DNA of 64,000 nt from Methanothrix sp. (GCF_016706325.1 NZ_JADJJX010000001.1:1736001-1800000), one strand, 5' to 3'; counted from the stretch's first letter, positions 24,511 through 33,305 are shown. A program made the numbers and translations. Notes: generated by a model not told the origin, from the letters alone.

Positions 24511-25461
24511 TTAAACCTTCAGACTGGCCAGCTCTGCGCGCAGCTCGCCCATGGTGGCAGTCCTCTCTGCGAAGGCATTATGTTGATGGATGCTCTCCTC
24601 ATTGATCTGCTTGAGGGTCACTGCGGCATCATCGGGCAGATCGCAGAAGGCCTCCACTGTCTTTTGTGCCATGGTCCTGACACAGTCCTCTACGAACCTG
24701 GGATTGCTGTGCGCCCGGCTGACCACCAGTGCCTCATCCGGTCTTTTGAGCAGGCCATAGACCTTGGAGCTCATGGACTCCTCGATGATATTTATGATCC
24801 TGTCGATGGAGACGCAGCGCCGGTCACGCACCTCTATTGAGATGCTGCCCCTGCCCCGCTGGTTATGGGTGGCCATGGGCAGCCGGGTCAAGAGGTCCAA
24901 AGCGGCATCTTCAGAGAGGCCGGCCTTCAGCAGCTCGCTTTTAGCCTGCTCTTTCATGATCTCCTGCGCACAGGGACAGGCAGTCATCCCCATGACCTCT
25001 GCCCCCACAGTCTTTCTCAGGTAGCCAGCGGGCCCTGCCCTTGCCACAGCCTCGGCGAATATGTCCACCACCTCCTGGCAGGTGGCCCTGGTGAAGGGGG
25101 TCTGTCTGCGGACGATATACTCGCTTTTCATCTTCACCTCTGCCCGGGTGGCATACTCATGCCGGGCAAGGAGCCTCTTGGCGATCTCGCCGCATAGCTC
25201 CTCGATCACATAGACCGGCCGGTTTATGGCATCCTCTAAGACCTCATCTATGGCCTCGAAGTTCCGGGAGAGGTTGGCGCCCTTGCGATCGGATGGAAGG
25301 TCGACGAAGACCTCGAAATCGGATATAAGGACCACTGGCCTCTCGTCGCCTCCCCTCTCGATCTTGATAAGCTTCTTGACGCCGGTAACGCCCACTCTGG
25401 TCAGATTGAAGGGAAAATCTGGCACACAGGCTTGAATATCAGGAAGGACGTCCAAGCCCAT
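24511..25461 (-). CDS. mptA: GTP cyclohydrolase MptA (methanopterin biosynthesis)
   Basis: An Fe(II)-dependent enzyme of the FolE2/MptA family that converts GTP to 7,8-dihydroneopterin 2',3'-cyclic phosphate, the first step to methanopterin. At 316 residues it is typical. Recognised segments are LPDIQACVPDFPFNLTRVGV, SEYIVRRQTPFTRATCQEV, GMTACPCAQEIMKEQ (metal-site cysteine) and MATHNQRGRGSISIE. The start follows the stop of a 76-codon gene directly (TGAATG) with AAGGAG before it, so the two are coupled. Confidence 0.95.
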   Translation of the reverse strand: MGLDVLPDIQACVPDFPFNLTRVGVTGVKKLIKIERGGDERPVVLISDFEVFVDLPSDRKGANLSRNFEAIDEVLEDAINRPVYVIEELCGEIAKRLLARHEYATRAEVKMKSEYIVRRQTPFTRATCQEVVDIFAEAVARAGPAGYLRKTVGAEVMGMTACPCAQEIMKEQAKSELLKAGLSEDAALDLLTRLPMATHNQRGRGSISIEVRDRRCVSIDRIINIIEESMSSKVYGLLKRPDEALVVSRAHSNPRFVEDCVRTMAQKTVEAFCDLPDDAAVTLKQINEESIHQHNAFAERTATMGELRAELASLKV

Positions 25462-25692
25462 TCACTCCTTATACAGCTCCCAGCCATTGATATCGGGCTC
25501 TTCCTCTTCCAGCCGATCGATCTTCAATATGAGCCTGTCCAATTCCTGCATCATCTCCTTCAGGCTGCCTGTGATCCTCTCATCGCAGTCATCAGCCAAA
25601 TTAAAAGACCTAACCAGCTCGGCCATCAACTCCTCTTCATCCATATCGAGCATCCGGCATATTCTCCTCTCAATGTCCTTCGAACCGGGCAT
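25462..25692 (-). CDS. Small acidic helical protein upstream of mptA
   Basis: 76 residues, acidic and predicted helical throughout (MLDMDEEELMAELVRSFNLA, LKEMMQELDRLILKIDRLEE). There are no cysteines except two near the middle. It is immediately upstream of and coupled to mptA, and divergent from kptA. I do not recognise it; a role alongside MptA is inferred only from position. Confidence 0.65.
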   Translation of the reverse strand: MPGSKDIERRICRMLDMDEEELMAELVRSFNLADDCDERITGSLKEMMQELDRLILKIDRLEEEEPDINGWELYKE

Positions 25693-25770
25693 AGTATTTC
25701 ATCTCAAACGGGTATATTTGAGTCTTTGCTTAAGCGAAAGGCTTTTCATTCTGACAGAGAAGGTCTATTG

Positions 25771-26427
25771 ATGATCAAACGTTGCCCTCAGCATGGATTT
25801 TTCAGGGGAGAGCATTGTGAGTGCGGCCTGGCTGGCCAGCTCATCCTGGATGAGGCCAAGACAGAGCAGTTGGGCAGGCTGGTAGCTGGGGGCCTGAGGC
25901 ATTTTCCCCATGATCTGGGGCTGGAGATGGACTCCCTGGGCTGGGTTGATCTCCCAAAACTGGGGGATGTGGTGCAGAGAAGACATCGTTGGGCCAGCAG
26001 AGATCATGTGCTCGCCCTTGTTCAATCCGATCCCAAGCAGAGATACGAGATCTCAAACCAGAGGATCAGAGCCAGATACGGCCATTCGATAGATATAGAG
26101 CTGGACCACCCAGAAAGCCATCATTCCCTGCTCTATTATGGAGCGAGCGAAGAGGAGGCGGACAGAATCCTGGAGATCGGTCTTAAGTCCGCCTCACAGA
26201 GATATGTCCACCTCTCCACCACCCCAGGGAAGGCCTGGGAGGTAGCAGGCTATCGCACGGGAAATCCCCGGGTGATTCAGGTGGACGCTGATCTGGCCAG
26301 AGGGGAGGGAGTGAAGATGATGACCGTAAACGATGATATCGTCATATCGGAGAAGGTACCAGCCCAGTTTCTCTGCATCCTCTCCACAAGGGATATCCTC
26401 CGCCCGGTGGAGAATCGACAAGATTGA
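25771..26427 (+). CDS. kptA: RNA 2'-phosphotransferase Tpt1/KptA
   Basis: Transfers the 2'-phosphate from an RNA splice junction (or another 5'/2' phosphate) to NAD, giving ADP-ribose cyclic phosphate. The start is ATG 25771, with AGAAGG upstream. A short N-terminal zinc-ribbon-like part (CPQHGFFRGEHCECG) precedes the usual N-lobe (RHFPHDLGLEMDSLGWVDL, RYEISNQRIRARYGHS). The C-lobe shows YYGASEEEADRILEIGL and VHLSTTPGKAWEVAGYR. At 218 residues it is normal for archaeal KptA. The stop runs into an 18-bp repeat. Confidence 0.92.
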   Translation: MIKRCPQHGFFRGEHCECGLAGQLILDEAKTEQLGRLVAGGLRHFPHDLGLEMDSLGWVDLPKLGDVVQRRHRWASRDHVLALVQSDPKQRYEISNQRIRARYGHSIDIELDHPESHHSLLYYGASEEEADRILEIGLKSASQRYVHLSTTPGKAWEVAGYRTGNPRVIQVDADLARGEGVKMMTVNDDIVISEKVPAQFLCILSTRDILRPVENRQD

Positions 26428-26490
26428 TCGGTTTGGTCGAATTGATCGGTTTGGTCGGATTGATCGGTTTGATCGGATTGATCGGATTTA
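26423..26490 (+). repeat. 18-bp tandem repeat between convergent genes
   Basis: ATTGATCGGTTTGGTCGG and variants occur nearly four times, starting inside the kptA stop codon and ending at the stop of the opposite gene. The array fills the whole gap between two convergent genes. Confidence 0.85.
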
Positions 26491-27102
26491 TCAGCGGCCA
26501 AAACGCCTCTCCCGTCCCTGATAATCTCTAATGGCACGGAGAAAATCGATCTTGCGCAGCTTGGGCCAGTTTACATCGGTAAAATACAGCTCCGAGTAGG
26601 CCGCCTGCCAGATCATGAAATCGCTCAACTGTTTTCCTCCCGCCCTTATCACCAGATCAGGTTTTTGAGAGAAGCGGAGGCGGGACTCTATCGCCTCCTC
26701 ATTGATATGCTCAGGATCCAGCCTCCCCTCCTCCACCTCTCTGAGCAGATCTCGAAATGCCTCTGTCACCTCTCTTTTCCCCCCATAGCCCAGGGAGACG
26801 GCCACCTTCAAGCTTCCCCCCAGGCCTGTGAGCAGATCCTCATCTGCTGTATGCAAAGAGATCTGAGCAGGAGAACTGTGTAGAGAATCAGCAATCTTCT
26901 GGCAGAGCGATGGCTCTGTGTCATTTATATAAAGGACGAGGGAGGAGAGGCCGATAGATCCGCTCCACTCGATCATCTCCTTGAGCCTGCAGAGCCCCTC
27001 CTCGATGAGGTCCCCGGAGCTGAGGACGATGGCGATGCAGCTGGGAAGAGTGCCCTTGGATATGCGCATCTCCAAAAGCTGCTCATAAAGGCGAGAGATC
27101 AT
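26491..27102 (-). CDS. cis-Prenyltransferase-like (UppS family) subunit lacking the catalytic DGN motif
   Basis: 203 residues of the undecaprenyl-diphosphate synthase fold. The C-terminal half is clear: GYGGKREVTEAF, KPDLVIRAGGKQLSDFMIWQ, AYSELYFTDVNWP and the final RERRFGR. The N-terminal catalytic block, normally HVAIIMDGNRRWA, reads CIAIVLSSGDLIEEG and has lost the Asp-Gly-Asn. Loss of that motif with retention of a C-terminal R-x-G is the signature of NgBR-type regulatory subunits of heteromeric cis-prenyltransferases. The start ATG 27102 has AGGAG about eight bases upstream. It faces a DUF92 gene. The catalytic partner is not in the window. Confidence 0.8.
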   Translation of the reverse strand: MISRLYEQLLEMRISKGTLPSCIAIVLSSGDLIEEGLCRLKEMIEWSGSIGLSSLVLYINDTEPSLCQKIADSLHSSPAQISLHTADEDLLTGLGGSLKVAVSLGYGGKREVTEAFRDLLREVEEGRLDPEHINEEAIESRLRFSQKPDLVIRAGGKQLSDFMIWQAAYSELYFTDVNWPKLRKIDFLRAIRDYQGRERRFGR

Positions 27103-27165
27103 ATCAATTCCACTCCTGGTTCTCCATAGGCAAAGTATTTTTGCGATGAGACTGGTCTGTATTGC

Positions 27166-28380
27166 ATGCACCGCAAGGACGCCGTCAGGCTGGCCATAGG
27201 GCTTATGACACTGCTCCTTCCCTATGCTGGGGCTCTGACGTTGATTCCTCTGGCAGCAGCAGCTCTGCTGGAGAGAGGGGTGCGACTGCTTGCCGCCACT
27301 TTGGGACTGCTCCTGATCGCCAGACCCCTCCTCTCCCAACTGGATGTTGATCTTCCTCTGTATGTTATAGCCATATCCTTTGTAGCATCCACCTTTGCCC
27401 AACTGGGCTACCGCAGGTTTGACTCCCTGGCAGGCGGCATAGTCCATCTTTTCATCACTGTGGCCCTTGGCTATCCCCTCGCGACCTGGATCTCTGCAGG
27501 CACCATTCCCATAGAGAGCGCCATGTTCCTGGCGGTCTTGGGCGGGCTTTCCGGCACGTTTCTCAATCAGGCCTCCAGGATGAGGGACTTTGCCGTTCCA
27601 TTCGGCACTGCCATGGTCATGTGGCTCTTCTCCTTCCATTATCCATTCCCCGAGCTGGAGGTCATCCTCATCATCTGCCTCTTCGCCCTCCTCTTGGGGG
27701 TGGGTGCCTACTGGGCCAAAGCAGCGGACACAGCGGCTGTGATCAGCGAGACCATAGTCGGCTTCCTGGTGATAATCTTCGCCGGCCTGAGCTGGTTCAT
27801 GCTCCTTTTGGTCTTCTATCTGATGGGTGGGGGATTCACCCGTTATGGATATGCTAAAAAGCAGAAGCTGGGGATAGCCCAATCCCATGGGGGAGTGCGC
27901 GGCTACAAGAATGTCTTCAGCAACAGCCTAGTTCCACTGGCCATGGCAGTCCTCTACGGGATATATGGATACGAGCTGCTCTTATATGCTTTCGTGGGCT
28001 CTGTGGCAACTGCCAACGGTGATACCCTGGCCAGCGAGATCGGGGAGACCAGTCGCTCCAAGCCGAGGATGATAACCACTCTGAAGGAGACAGAGCATGG
28101 TGTGGATGGGGGGGTGACGCTGCTTGGCGAGGGGGCATCTCTCCTGGGCGCTCTCATCATCGCCATCCTGGCGGCGGCCGCCGGGATGATCGAGCCAATC
28201 GGAATAATCATTGTGACAGCAGCCGGATTTCTGGGAACCAATTTCGACAGCCTCCTGGGGGCGACCCTGCAGAGCCGGGGCACACTGAGCAACAATGGGG
28301 TGAACCTGGTGGCGACTGCCTTCGGAGCCATGGCCGGGGGGGTGCTCTTGCATATCCTGCATATTTGGAATGTCCTTTAA
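27166..28380 (+). CDS. DUF92 family polytopic membrane protein
   Basis: 404 residues with about ten hydrophobic segments. The C-terminal half is the DUF92 domain (GGGFTRYGYAKKQKLG, ANGDTLASEIGETSRSKPRMI, GVDGGVTLLGEGASLLGA, NFDSLLGATLQSRGTLSNN). The plant member VTE6 is a phytyl-phosphate kinase, so a kinase acting on polyprenyl phosphate is plausible here. That is supported by divergent transcription from a cis-prenyltransferase-like gene 63 bases away. Substrate and reaction are inferred. Confidence 0.85.
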   Translation: MHRKDAVRLAIGLMTLLLPYAGALTLIPLAAAALLERGVRLLAATLGLLLIARPLLSQLDVDLPLYVIAISFVASTFAQLGYRRFDSLAGGIVHLFITVALGYPLATWISAGTIPIESAMFLAVLGGLSGTFLNQASRMRDFAVPFGTAMVMWLFSFHYPFPELEVILIICLFALLLGVGAYWAKAADTAAVISETIVGFLVIIFAGLSWFMLLLVFYLMGGGFTRYGYAKKQKLGIAQSHGGVRGYKNVFSNSLVPLAMAVLYGIYGYELLLYAFVGSVATANGDTLASEIGETSRSKPRMITTLKETEHGVDGGVTLLGEGASLLGALIIAILAAAAGMIEPIGIIIVTAAGFLGTNFDSLLGATLQSRGTLSNNGVNLVATAFGAMAGGVLLHILHIWNVL

Positions 28381-28404
28381 AGCTGATCTTCTGGCCATCC
28401 CGTC

Positions 28405-28465
28405 GTCAATTGGAGCATCCTCTCAATTGGAGCCTTCAGCTGCCAATTGGAGCATCCTGTCAATA
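28405..28465 (+). repeat. 17-bp repeat CAATTGGAGCATCCTST, three copies
   Basis: Copies of CAATTGGAGCATCCTGT or variants lie between the DUF92 gene and aroE, one degenerate (CAATTGGAGCCTTCAGC). No gene or clear promoter is seen in the gap. Confidence 0.65.
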
Positions 28466-28523
28466 ACTCGGTCTATGAGTCTGAATTGTGAGGACATATG
28501 AAAACATGAGGAAATGTGAGATC

Positions 28524-28925
28524 ATGAGGGTCTTTGGGGTTTTTGGTGATCCAATTGAGCATAGCCTCTCCCCCCCCATGCATAATGCCGCCTTTCGCGC
28601 TCTGGGCATAAAAGGCTGCTATCATGCCTTTCGTGTCAGCCGGCCAAGGCTTGCAGATGCCATCTACGGCGCGGCTGCTATGGGATTTGGAGGGCTGAAC
28701 CTGACCATCCCTCTCAAGGAGGAGGCACTGCGCCTGGAGTCTTTGGAGGTTGATGACCTGGCCAGGGAGATTGGTGCTGTCAATACCATATCCTTCTCCG
28801 CAGATGAGGGAGGGGGGGGGCGGGATATAGAATCAGAATCCAGGGCCATAATACTGATGGCAGGGGGGCTCTTTTGGCTCTGCAGGGGGCGGGGGTCAGA
28901 GTCAGAGGCAGCCGGGTTCTCATAA
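28524..28925 (+). CDS. aroE: Shikimate dehydrogenase AroE, N-terminal part (frameshifted)
   Basis: NADPH-dependent reduction of 3-dehydroshikimate in aromatic amino acid synthesis. The natural start is ATG 28524 (MRVFGVFGDPIEHSLSPPMH), and the substrate-binding domain is present (NLTIPLKEEAL, EIGAVNTIS). After ISFSADEGGGG the frame runs off at nine consecutive G (28812-28820) and ends in a false tail. In the -1 frame the sequence continues GYRIRIQGHNTDG, the expected AroE motif. So a one-base change in the G run rejoins the gene. Confidence 0.88.
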   Translation: MRVFGVFGDPIEHSLSPPMHNAAFRALGIKGCYHAFRVSRPRLADAIYGAAAMGFGGLNLTIPLKEEALRLESLEVDDLAREIGAVNTISFSADEGGGGRDIESESRAIILMAGGLFWLCRGRGSESEAAGFS

Positions 28926-29386
28926 TCGGCGCAGGAGGGGCGGCCAGGGCATTGGCCTATTCCCTGGGCAGGGAGGGGGTTGAGATCTCCATTGCCAACC
29001 GGAGGGTGCAGAGGGCGCATGATCTGGCGGCCTCTGTGGGGGGCACAGGCTTCAGCCTGAGCGATCTGGACCGCCTGGCCAGCCAGGCTGATGTGATCAT
29101 CAATGCCACCTCAGTGGGGATGAGAGAGGGGGACGGGAGGATAATCGATGGCCATCTCTTAAAGAGCCATCATGCCGTCTTTGATATCGTCTATAACCGG
29201 GAGACGGAGCTGATCAGTGATGCCCGCTCCGCGGGGGCGGTGGCTATCGATGGAGTGATGATGCTGGTCTATCAGGGGGCGGAGGCCTTTGAGATCTGGA
29301 CGGGCAGGAGGGCTCCGGTGGATGTGATGGAGAGGGCAGTCAGAGAGGGGCTGGAGAAGAGGAGGAGGGAGGAGAGTGGGGGATGA
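28874..29386 (+). CDS. aroE: Shikimate dehydrogenase AroE, C-terminal part (frameshifted)
   Basis: NADP-binding domain: VLIIGAGGAARALAYSLG, a basic NADP-selecting segment (ANRRVQRAHDL), VIINATSVGM, and the C-terminal MMLVYQGAEAFEIWTGR. The frame is open upstream of the first Met through GHNTDGRGALLALQG to the G9 run. Joined, the protein is about 287 residues, a normal AroE. It is followed by a repeat region and tyrA, so this is an aromatic pathway pair. Confidence 0.88.
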   Translation: MALQGAGVRVRGSRVLIIGAGGAARALAYSLGREGVEISIANRRVQRAHDLAASVGGTGFSLSDLDRLASQADVIINATSVGMREGDGRIIDGHLLKSHHAVFDIVYNRETELISDARSAGAVAIDGVMMLVYQGAEAFEIWTGRRAPVDVMERAVREGLEKRRREESGG

Positions 29387-29394
29387 CAGTGGGG

Positions 29395-29512
29395 GGCAGG
29401 GATCAAGATGGGCTCGGAGGATGGGAATGGAGTACAGGGATGAAGATGAGGTCGGGGGATGAGAATGGAGGATGAGAATGGAGGATGATGAGATCTGAGG
29501 GTGGGGGGATGG
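29395..29512 (+). repeat. Degenerate G-rich repeats (GGATGAGAATGGA)
   Basis: GGATGAGAATGGAGGATGAGAATGGAGGATG and looser variants fill the gap between aroE and tyrA. It is strongly purine-rich on the plus strand. Confidence 0.55.
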
Positions 29513-29516
29513 CAGG

Positions 29517-30398
29517 ATGGTGCGCATACTGATACTGGGGGGGACGGGCGAGACCGGCTCCTGGTTCGCCCGCTATTTCAGAGAAAAGGGATGGGAGGTG
29601 GCGGTCTGGGGGCCGAGCGGGAGGGTGGAGGTTGCCGAACGCCTGGGGGTGCACTATGCCCATGATATGATGGCAGAGGTTGAGAGGAGCGATGTGCTCT
29701 TGATCAGCGTTCCTATTGAGAAGACAGTGGATGTCATCCGTCAGGTTGCTCCTCGCATGCGCCCAGGCAGTCTGATCATGGATGTGACCTCAGTCAAATC
29801 CGGGCCGGTGAGGGCGATGAAGACCTATGCTCCCCAGGGGGTGGAGGTGCTGGGTACCCATCCCATGTTCGGGCCCACCATGCCCTCCCTCTCCGGCCAG
29901 ACGGTCATCCTCACCCCGGTGGAGAAGAAGACAGGAGTGTGGCTGGAGAGGATCAGATCCCTCTTCGAGGCGGACGGAGCGAAGATCGAGATCCTGCAAG
30001 CAGAGGAGCATGATGAGATCATGGCAGTGGTACAGGCGCTGACCCACTTCGCCTATATCAGCATTGGGGCGGCTCTGAAGGCCCTGGACTTTGATGTTCA
30101 GAGGTCGCAGAGGTTCATGTCACCAGTCTATGAGATCATGATCGACTTTGTGGGCAGAATACTGGACCAGAGCCCGGATCTTTATGCATCCATTCAGATG
30201 AATCCAAAAGCGGCTCTCGCCCGGCAGGCCTTTGTGGCGGAGAGCATGAGGCTTTGCGAAAAAGCAGACGCCGGAGATGTAGAGGGCTTCAAGCAGACGA
30301 TGAGGGAAGCAGCCCTTCATTACGGCGGGACCCATGAGGCCCTTCTGAGGTCGGACCGGGTGATCAATGCTCGGATCAGGGATAAAGGACGGGATTAA
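29517..30398 (+). CDS. tyrA: Prephenate dehydrogenase TyrA
   Basis: Oxidative decarboxylation of prephenate to 4-hydroxyphenylpyruvate for tyrosine. 293 residues. The N-terminal Rossmann motif is ILGGTGETGSWFARYF; VLLISVPIEKTVDVI and LGTHPMFGPTMPSLSGQTV are the family motifs, with the active-site His in GTHPMFGP. The helical dimer domain follows (QALTHFAYISIGAAL). There is no ACT or chorismate mutase domain, as usual in archaea. The gene end borders a 12-bp repeat array. Confidence 0.93.
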   Translation: MVRILILGGTGETGSWFARYFREKGWEVAVWGPSGRVEVAERLGVHYAHDMMAEVERSDVLLISVPIEKTVDVIRQVAPRMRPGSLIMDVTSVKSGPVRAMKTYAPQGVEVLGTHPMFGPTMPSLSGQTVILTPVEKKTGVWLERIRSLFEADGAKIEILQAEEHDEIMAVVQALTHFAYISIGAALKALDFDVQRSQRFMSPVYEIMIDFVGRILDQSPDLYASIQMNPKAALARQAFVAESMRLCEKADAGDVEGFKQTMREAALHYGGTHEALLRSDRVINARIRDKGRD

Positions 30399-30650
30399 GA
30401 AACGGATCAAGAAAGGATAGGGAACAGGATATAGAAAGGATAAGGAACAGGATAAGGAACAGGATAGGGAACAGGATAGGAACAGGATAAGGAACAGGAT
30501 AAGGAACAGGATAAGGAACAGGATAAGGAACAGGATAAGGAACAGGATAAGGAACAGGATAAGGAACAGGATATAGAAAGGATAAGGAACAGGATATAGA
30601 AAGGATAAGGAACAGGATATAGAAAGGATAAGGAACAGGATATAGAAATA
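30399..30650 (+). repeat. 12-bp tandem repeat GGATAAGGAACA, about 19 units
   Basis: The array begins right after the tyrA stop and consists of GGATAAGGAACA with variants GGATATAGAAA near both ends. About 110 further bases to the next gene hold nothing recognisable. The plus strand is almost all purine. Confidence 0.85.
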
Positions 30651-30775
30651 GAGGGGAAGGGAGATATGAGAGGATGGAGTCCTGAGGAGATCAGGATGAT
30701 TGGGTGGAGGCGTTCTCCTTCCCTGAATTGACCTGACAATCTACCTGGCACATGAGGATCAGCAATCCATCTATC

Positions 30776-31909
30776 TCACAGGATCTTCTCTATCCTCTCC
30801 AGAGCCTGATGGATCCGGTTCTGGCTGGTGGCATAGGAGAGGCGAACGTAATCTGCTCCCCCCGGACCGAAGGCAGATCCAGGTGTGGCGGCGATGAGCG
30901 CCTCTTTGAGCAATCTCTCTGTGAACAGATCCCCTCCCCCGTAGGCGGAGAGATCCGGGAACACATAAAAAGCGCCACCCGGTTTGCTGCAGGGAATTCC
31001 CAGCTCCTCAAGGCCTCTGACCAGAACATCCCGCCGGGCGCGAAACTCCGCCACCATCATCTCAACATCATCCTGCGGCCCCTGAAGGGCGGCAACCCCT
31101 GCCCGCTGAACGAATGTGGTGGCCTGGGATACTGAATGGGACAGAAGCCTGATCACCCACTTCATCGTCTCCTTGGGACCGGTCAGATAGCCCAGACGCC
31201 AGCCGGTCATGGCATAGGCCTTGGAGAATCCATTGATGGTGACCGTTCGATCCACCATCCCCGGCAGTGAAGCTATGCTTATGTGCTCATGGTCATAGAT
31301 TATCTTCTCATATATCTCATCGGAGATCACAAACAGATCGTGGTCCACTGCCAGGTCGCGGATCTCCTCCAGCACCCCTCGATCAAAGACCGCTCCGGTG
31401 GGGTTGGTGGGAGAGTTGACTATGATCAGCCGGGTCCTGGGGCCAATGACCTCTGCGATATCCTGAGGCATGAAATTCTCATCCACCTTGCCCCAGAGCA
31501 CTGAGCCGCCGGCGAAGGCCACACTGGGCTCATAGCTCACCCAGGAGGGGCCTATCAATATGCACTCATCGCCCTCCTGCAAGAGGGCCTGGACGGAGGC
31601 AAAGACGGCCATCTTCGCTCCCGGCGTCACTATCACATCCTCTGCCCCGGCAGGGACCCGGTTCTCCCGGGAGAGCTTTTCAGCTATCGTCTGGCGCAGC
31701 TCGGGAATCCCACCGGTTGGTGCATAATGGGTCTCACCCATCTGGATGGAGTTGCATCCCGCCTCGACGATATGCTTGGGGGTATCGAAGTCCGGCTCGC
31801 CAACTCCCATATCAATGATATCCAGGCCGCTGGCAGTGAGCTTCTTGGCCATGGCTGAGATCTTCAGTGTGGTTGACTCCTGAATGGAGGCCAATCGCGC
31901 GGAGACCAT
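30776..31909 (-). CDS. Pyridoxal-phosphate aminotransferase, aspartate type (class I)
   Basis: A fold-type I aminotransferase of 377 residues. Motifs are GVGEPDFDTP, YAPTGGIPELRQTIA, IIVNSPTNPTG, the PLP lysine in NGFSKAYAMTGWRLGY, and the C-terminal arginine region YVRLSYATS. This fits the archaeal AspC group, making aspartate or transaminating aromatic keto acids. Next to tyrA and aroE an aromatic role is possible. ribH starts four bases upstream of it, so they are co-transcribed. Confidence 0.9.
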   Translation of the reverse strand: MVSARLASIQESTTLKISAMAKKLTASGLDIIDMGVGEPDFDTPKHIVEAGCNSIQMGETHYAPTGGIPELRQTIAEKLSRENRVPAGAEDVIVTPGAKMAVFASVQALLQEGDECILIGPSWVSYEPSVAFAGGSVLWGKVDENFMPQDIAEVIGPRTRLIIVNSPTNPTGAVFDRGVLEEIRDLAVDHDLFVISDEIYEKIIYDHEHISIASLPGMVDRTVTINGFSKAYAMTGWRLGYLTGPKETMKWVIRLLSHSVSQATTFVQRAGVAALQGPQDDVEMMVAEFRARRDVLVRGLEELGIPCSKPGGAFYVFPDLSAYGGGDLFTERLLKEALIAATPGSAFGPGGADYVRLSYATSQNRIHQALERIEKIL

Positions 31910-31912
31910 GAT

Positions 31913-32323
31913 CTAATCCCCGCCGAGCCTTTGCAGGAGCTTGACTGCTGCCTCGACGGCTCTTTTGGAGTAGTCGACCCTCTTTTGTGCATCCGGCCGG
32001 GACATCTTGGGGCCGGTGATGCCCAGTGTTACGGGCTTGTTGAATTCCAAAGAGAGATCCATCAGCTTGCGAGCGGCATGATTGGCCACAACCTCGTCAT
32101 GGGCAGTATCCCCCTGTATCACGCAGCCGATTGTCACCACGGCATCGATATCCTCGCGACTGAGCATCTTTTTTGCCGCTATCGGCATGTCAAAAACCCC
32201 AGGGACATAAACCACCGCCGAGACATCTGCACCCAGGAACTGGGCATGCTCCCTGCCCAAAAGCTCCATCTGATAGGTGATGTCCCTATTGAACTCCGAG
32301 ACAACGAAACCAAGTTTTGCCAT
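31913..32323 (-). CDS. ribH: 6,7-Dimethyl-8-ribityllumazine synthase
   Basis: Penultimate step of riboflavin synthesis. From MAKLGFVVSEFNRDIT there are 136 residues: VVYVPGVFDMPIAAKKML, AVVTIGCVIQGDTAHDEVV (active-site His) and VTLGITGPKMSRPDAQKR. The motif GxTxHxxxV of bacterial enzymes is present as GDTAHDEVV. An in-frame ATG 12 codons upstream does not fit the family. First gene of a two-gene run with the aminotransferase. Confidence 0.93.
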   Translation of the reverse strand: MAKLGFVVSEFNRDITYQMELLGREHAQFLGADVSAVVYVPGVFDMPIAAKKMLSREDIDAVVTIGCVIQGDTAHDEVVANHAARKLMDLSLEFNKPVTLGITGPKMSRPDAQKRVDYSKRAVEAAVKLLQRLGGD

Positions 32324-32438
32324 CAGCTTCCGACCCCGTGAAGAGTAAAGAGTAGGCACCTAGCTTCCCTCCTTCTCTAATAAATCCATCGATCAAAATG
32401 CATATATCCTTGGTAATGGTGCTGATACAAGATCTTCT

Positions 32439-33305
32439 ATGAATCTTATTTATCTTGATGGCGAGTTTGTTCCGGCGGAAAGGGCTGCGGTCTCTGTCTT
32501 CGATCATGGGTTTCTGTATGGGGATGGGGTCTTCGAGGGCATAAGAGCCTATGGGGGACGGGTCTTCCGGCTGGAGGATCATGTCCAGAGGTTATTTGAT
32601 TCTGCTCAGGCGATCATGCTCTCCATTCCTCTGAGCCAGGAGGAGATGGCCCTGGCGATCAGAGAGACCCTGCGCAAGAACAACCTGCGCGATGCTTACG
32701 TCCGCCCCATAGTCTCCAGAGGATATGGTGACCTCGGGCTGGATCCCCTGAAATGCAAGAAGCCCACGGTTATCATCATTGCTGTTGAGTGGGGGGCGAT
32801 GTACGGAAATCTGTATGAGGTCGGCCTGACCGCCATCAGCGTCTCTGTTCGCAGGAATGCCCCTGATGCTCTGCCCCCGAATATCAAGAGCCTCAATTAC
32901 CTGAACAACATCCTGGCCAAGATCGAGGCCAATGTCAAAGGGGGAAATGAGGCCATCATCCTCGACTCTCAGGGCAGAATCTCAGAGGGGAGCGGAGACA
33001 ATATATTTGTCATAAAGAACGGCAAGGTCTACACCCCCCATACCCTCAACAACCTGAAGGGGATAACCAGAGAGGCGGCCATAGAGCTGGCATTGAAGAA
33101 CGGGCTGGAGGTCATCCAGACCGATCTGGGGCTCTTCGATCTTTACACCGGGGATGAGGTCTTCGTCACTGGCACTGCCGCAGAGATTGCTCCCGTCACC
33201 AAGATCGATGGCCGGGTCATAGGCAGCGGCAAGCCCGGGCCGATAACAAAGAAGCTCATGGCGGCATTCAAGGAGCTGACAATGAACTCGGGGACACCTA
33301 TCTGA
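32439..33305 (+). CDS. ilvE: Branched-chain amino acid aminotransferase IlvE
   Basis: A fold-type IV PLP enzyme for the last step of valine, leucine and isoleucine synthesis. 288 residues with IYLDGEFVPAERAAVSVFDHG, GDGVFEGIRAY, the PLP lysine in PNIKSLNYLNNILAK, EAIILDSQGRISEGSGDNIF and EVFVTGTAAEIAPV. The order and length are typical. It is divergent from ribH, with about 115 bases of shared promoter region. Confidence 0.95.
   Translation: MNLIYLDGEFVPAERAAVSVFDHGFLYGDGVFEGIRAYGGRVFRLEDHVQRLFDSAQAIMLSIPLSQEEMALAIRETLRKNNLRDAYVRPIVSRGYGDLGLDPLKCKKPTVIIIAVEWGAMYGNLYEVGLTAISVSVRRNAPDALPPNIKSLNYLNNILAKIEANVKGGNEAIILDSQGRISEGSGDNIFVIKNGKVYTPHTLNNLKGITREAAIELALKNGLEVIQTDLGLFDLYTGDEVFVTGTAAEIAPVTKIDGRVIGSGKPGPITKKLMAAFKELTMNSGTPI

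Noticed and set aside
27103..27888. In-frame upstream extension of the cis-prenyltransferase-like gene (465 codons in all)
   Set aside because: The extension is antisense to the DUF92 gene and has no family character. ATG 27102 with AGGAG upstream is the natural start.
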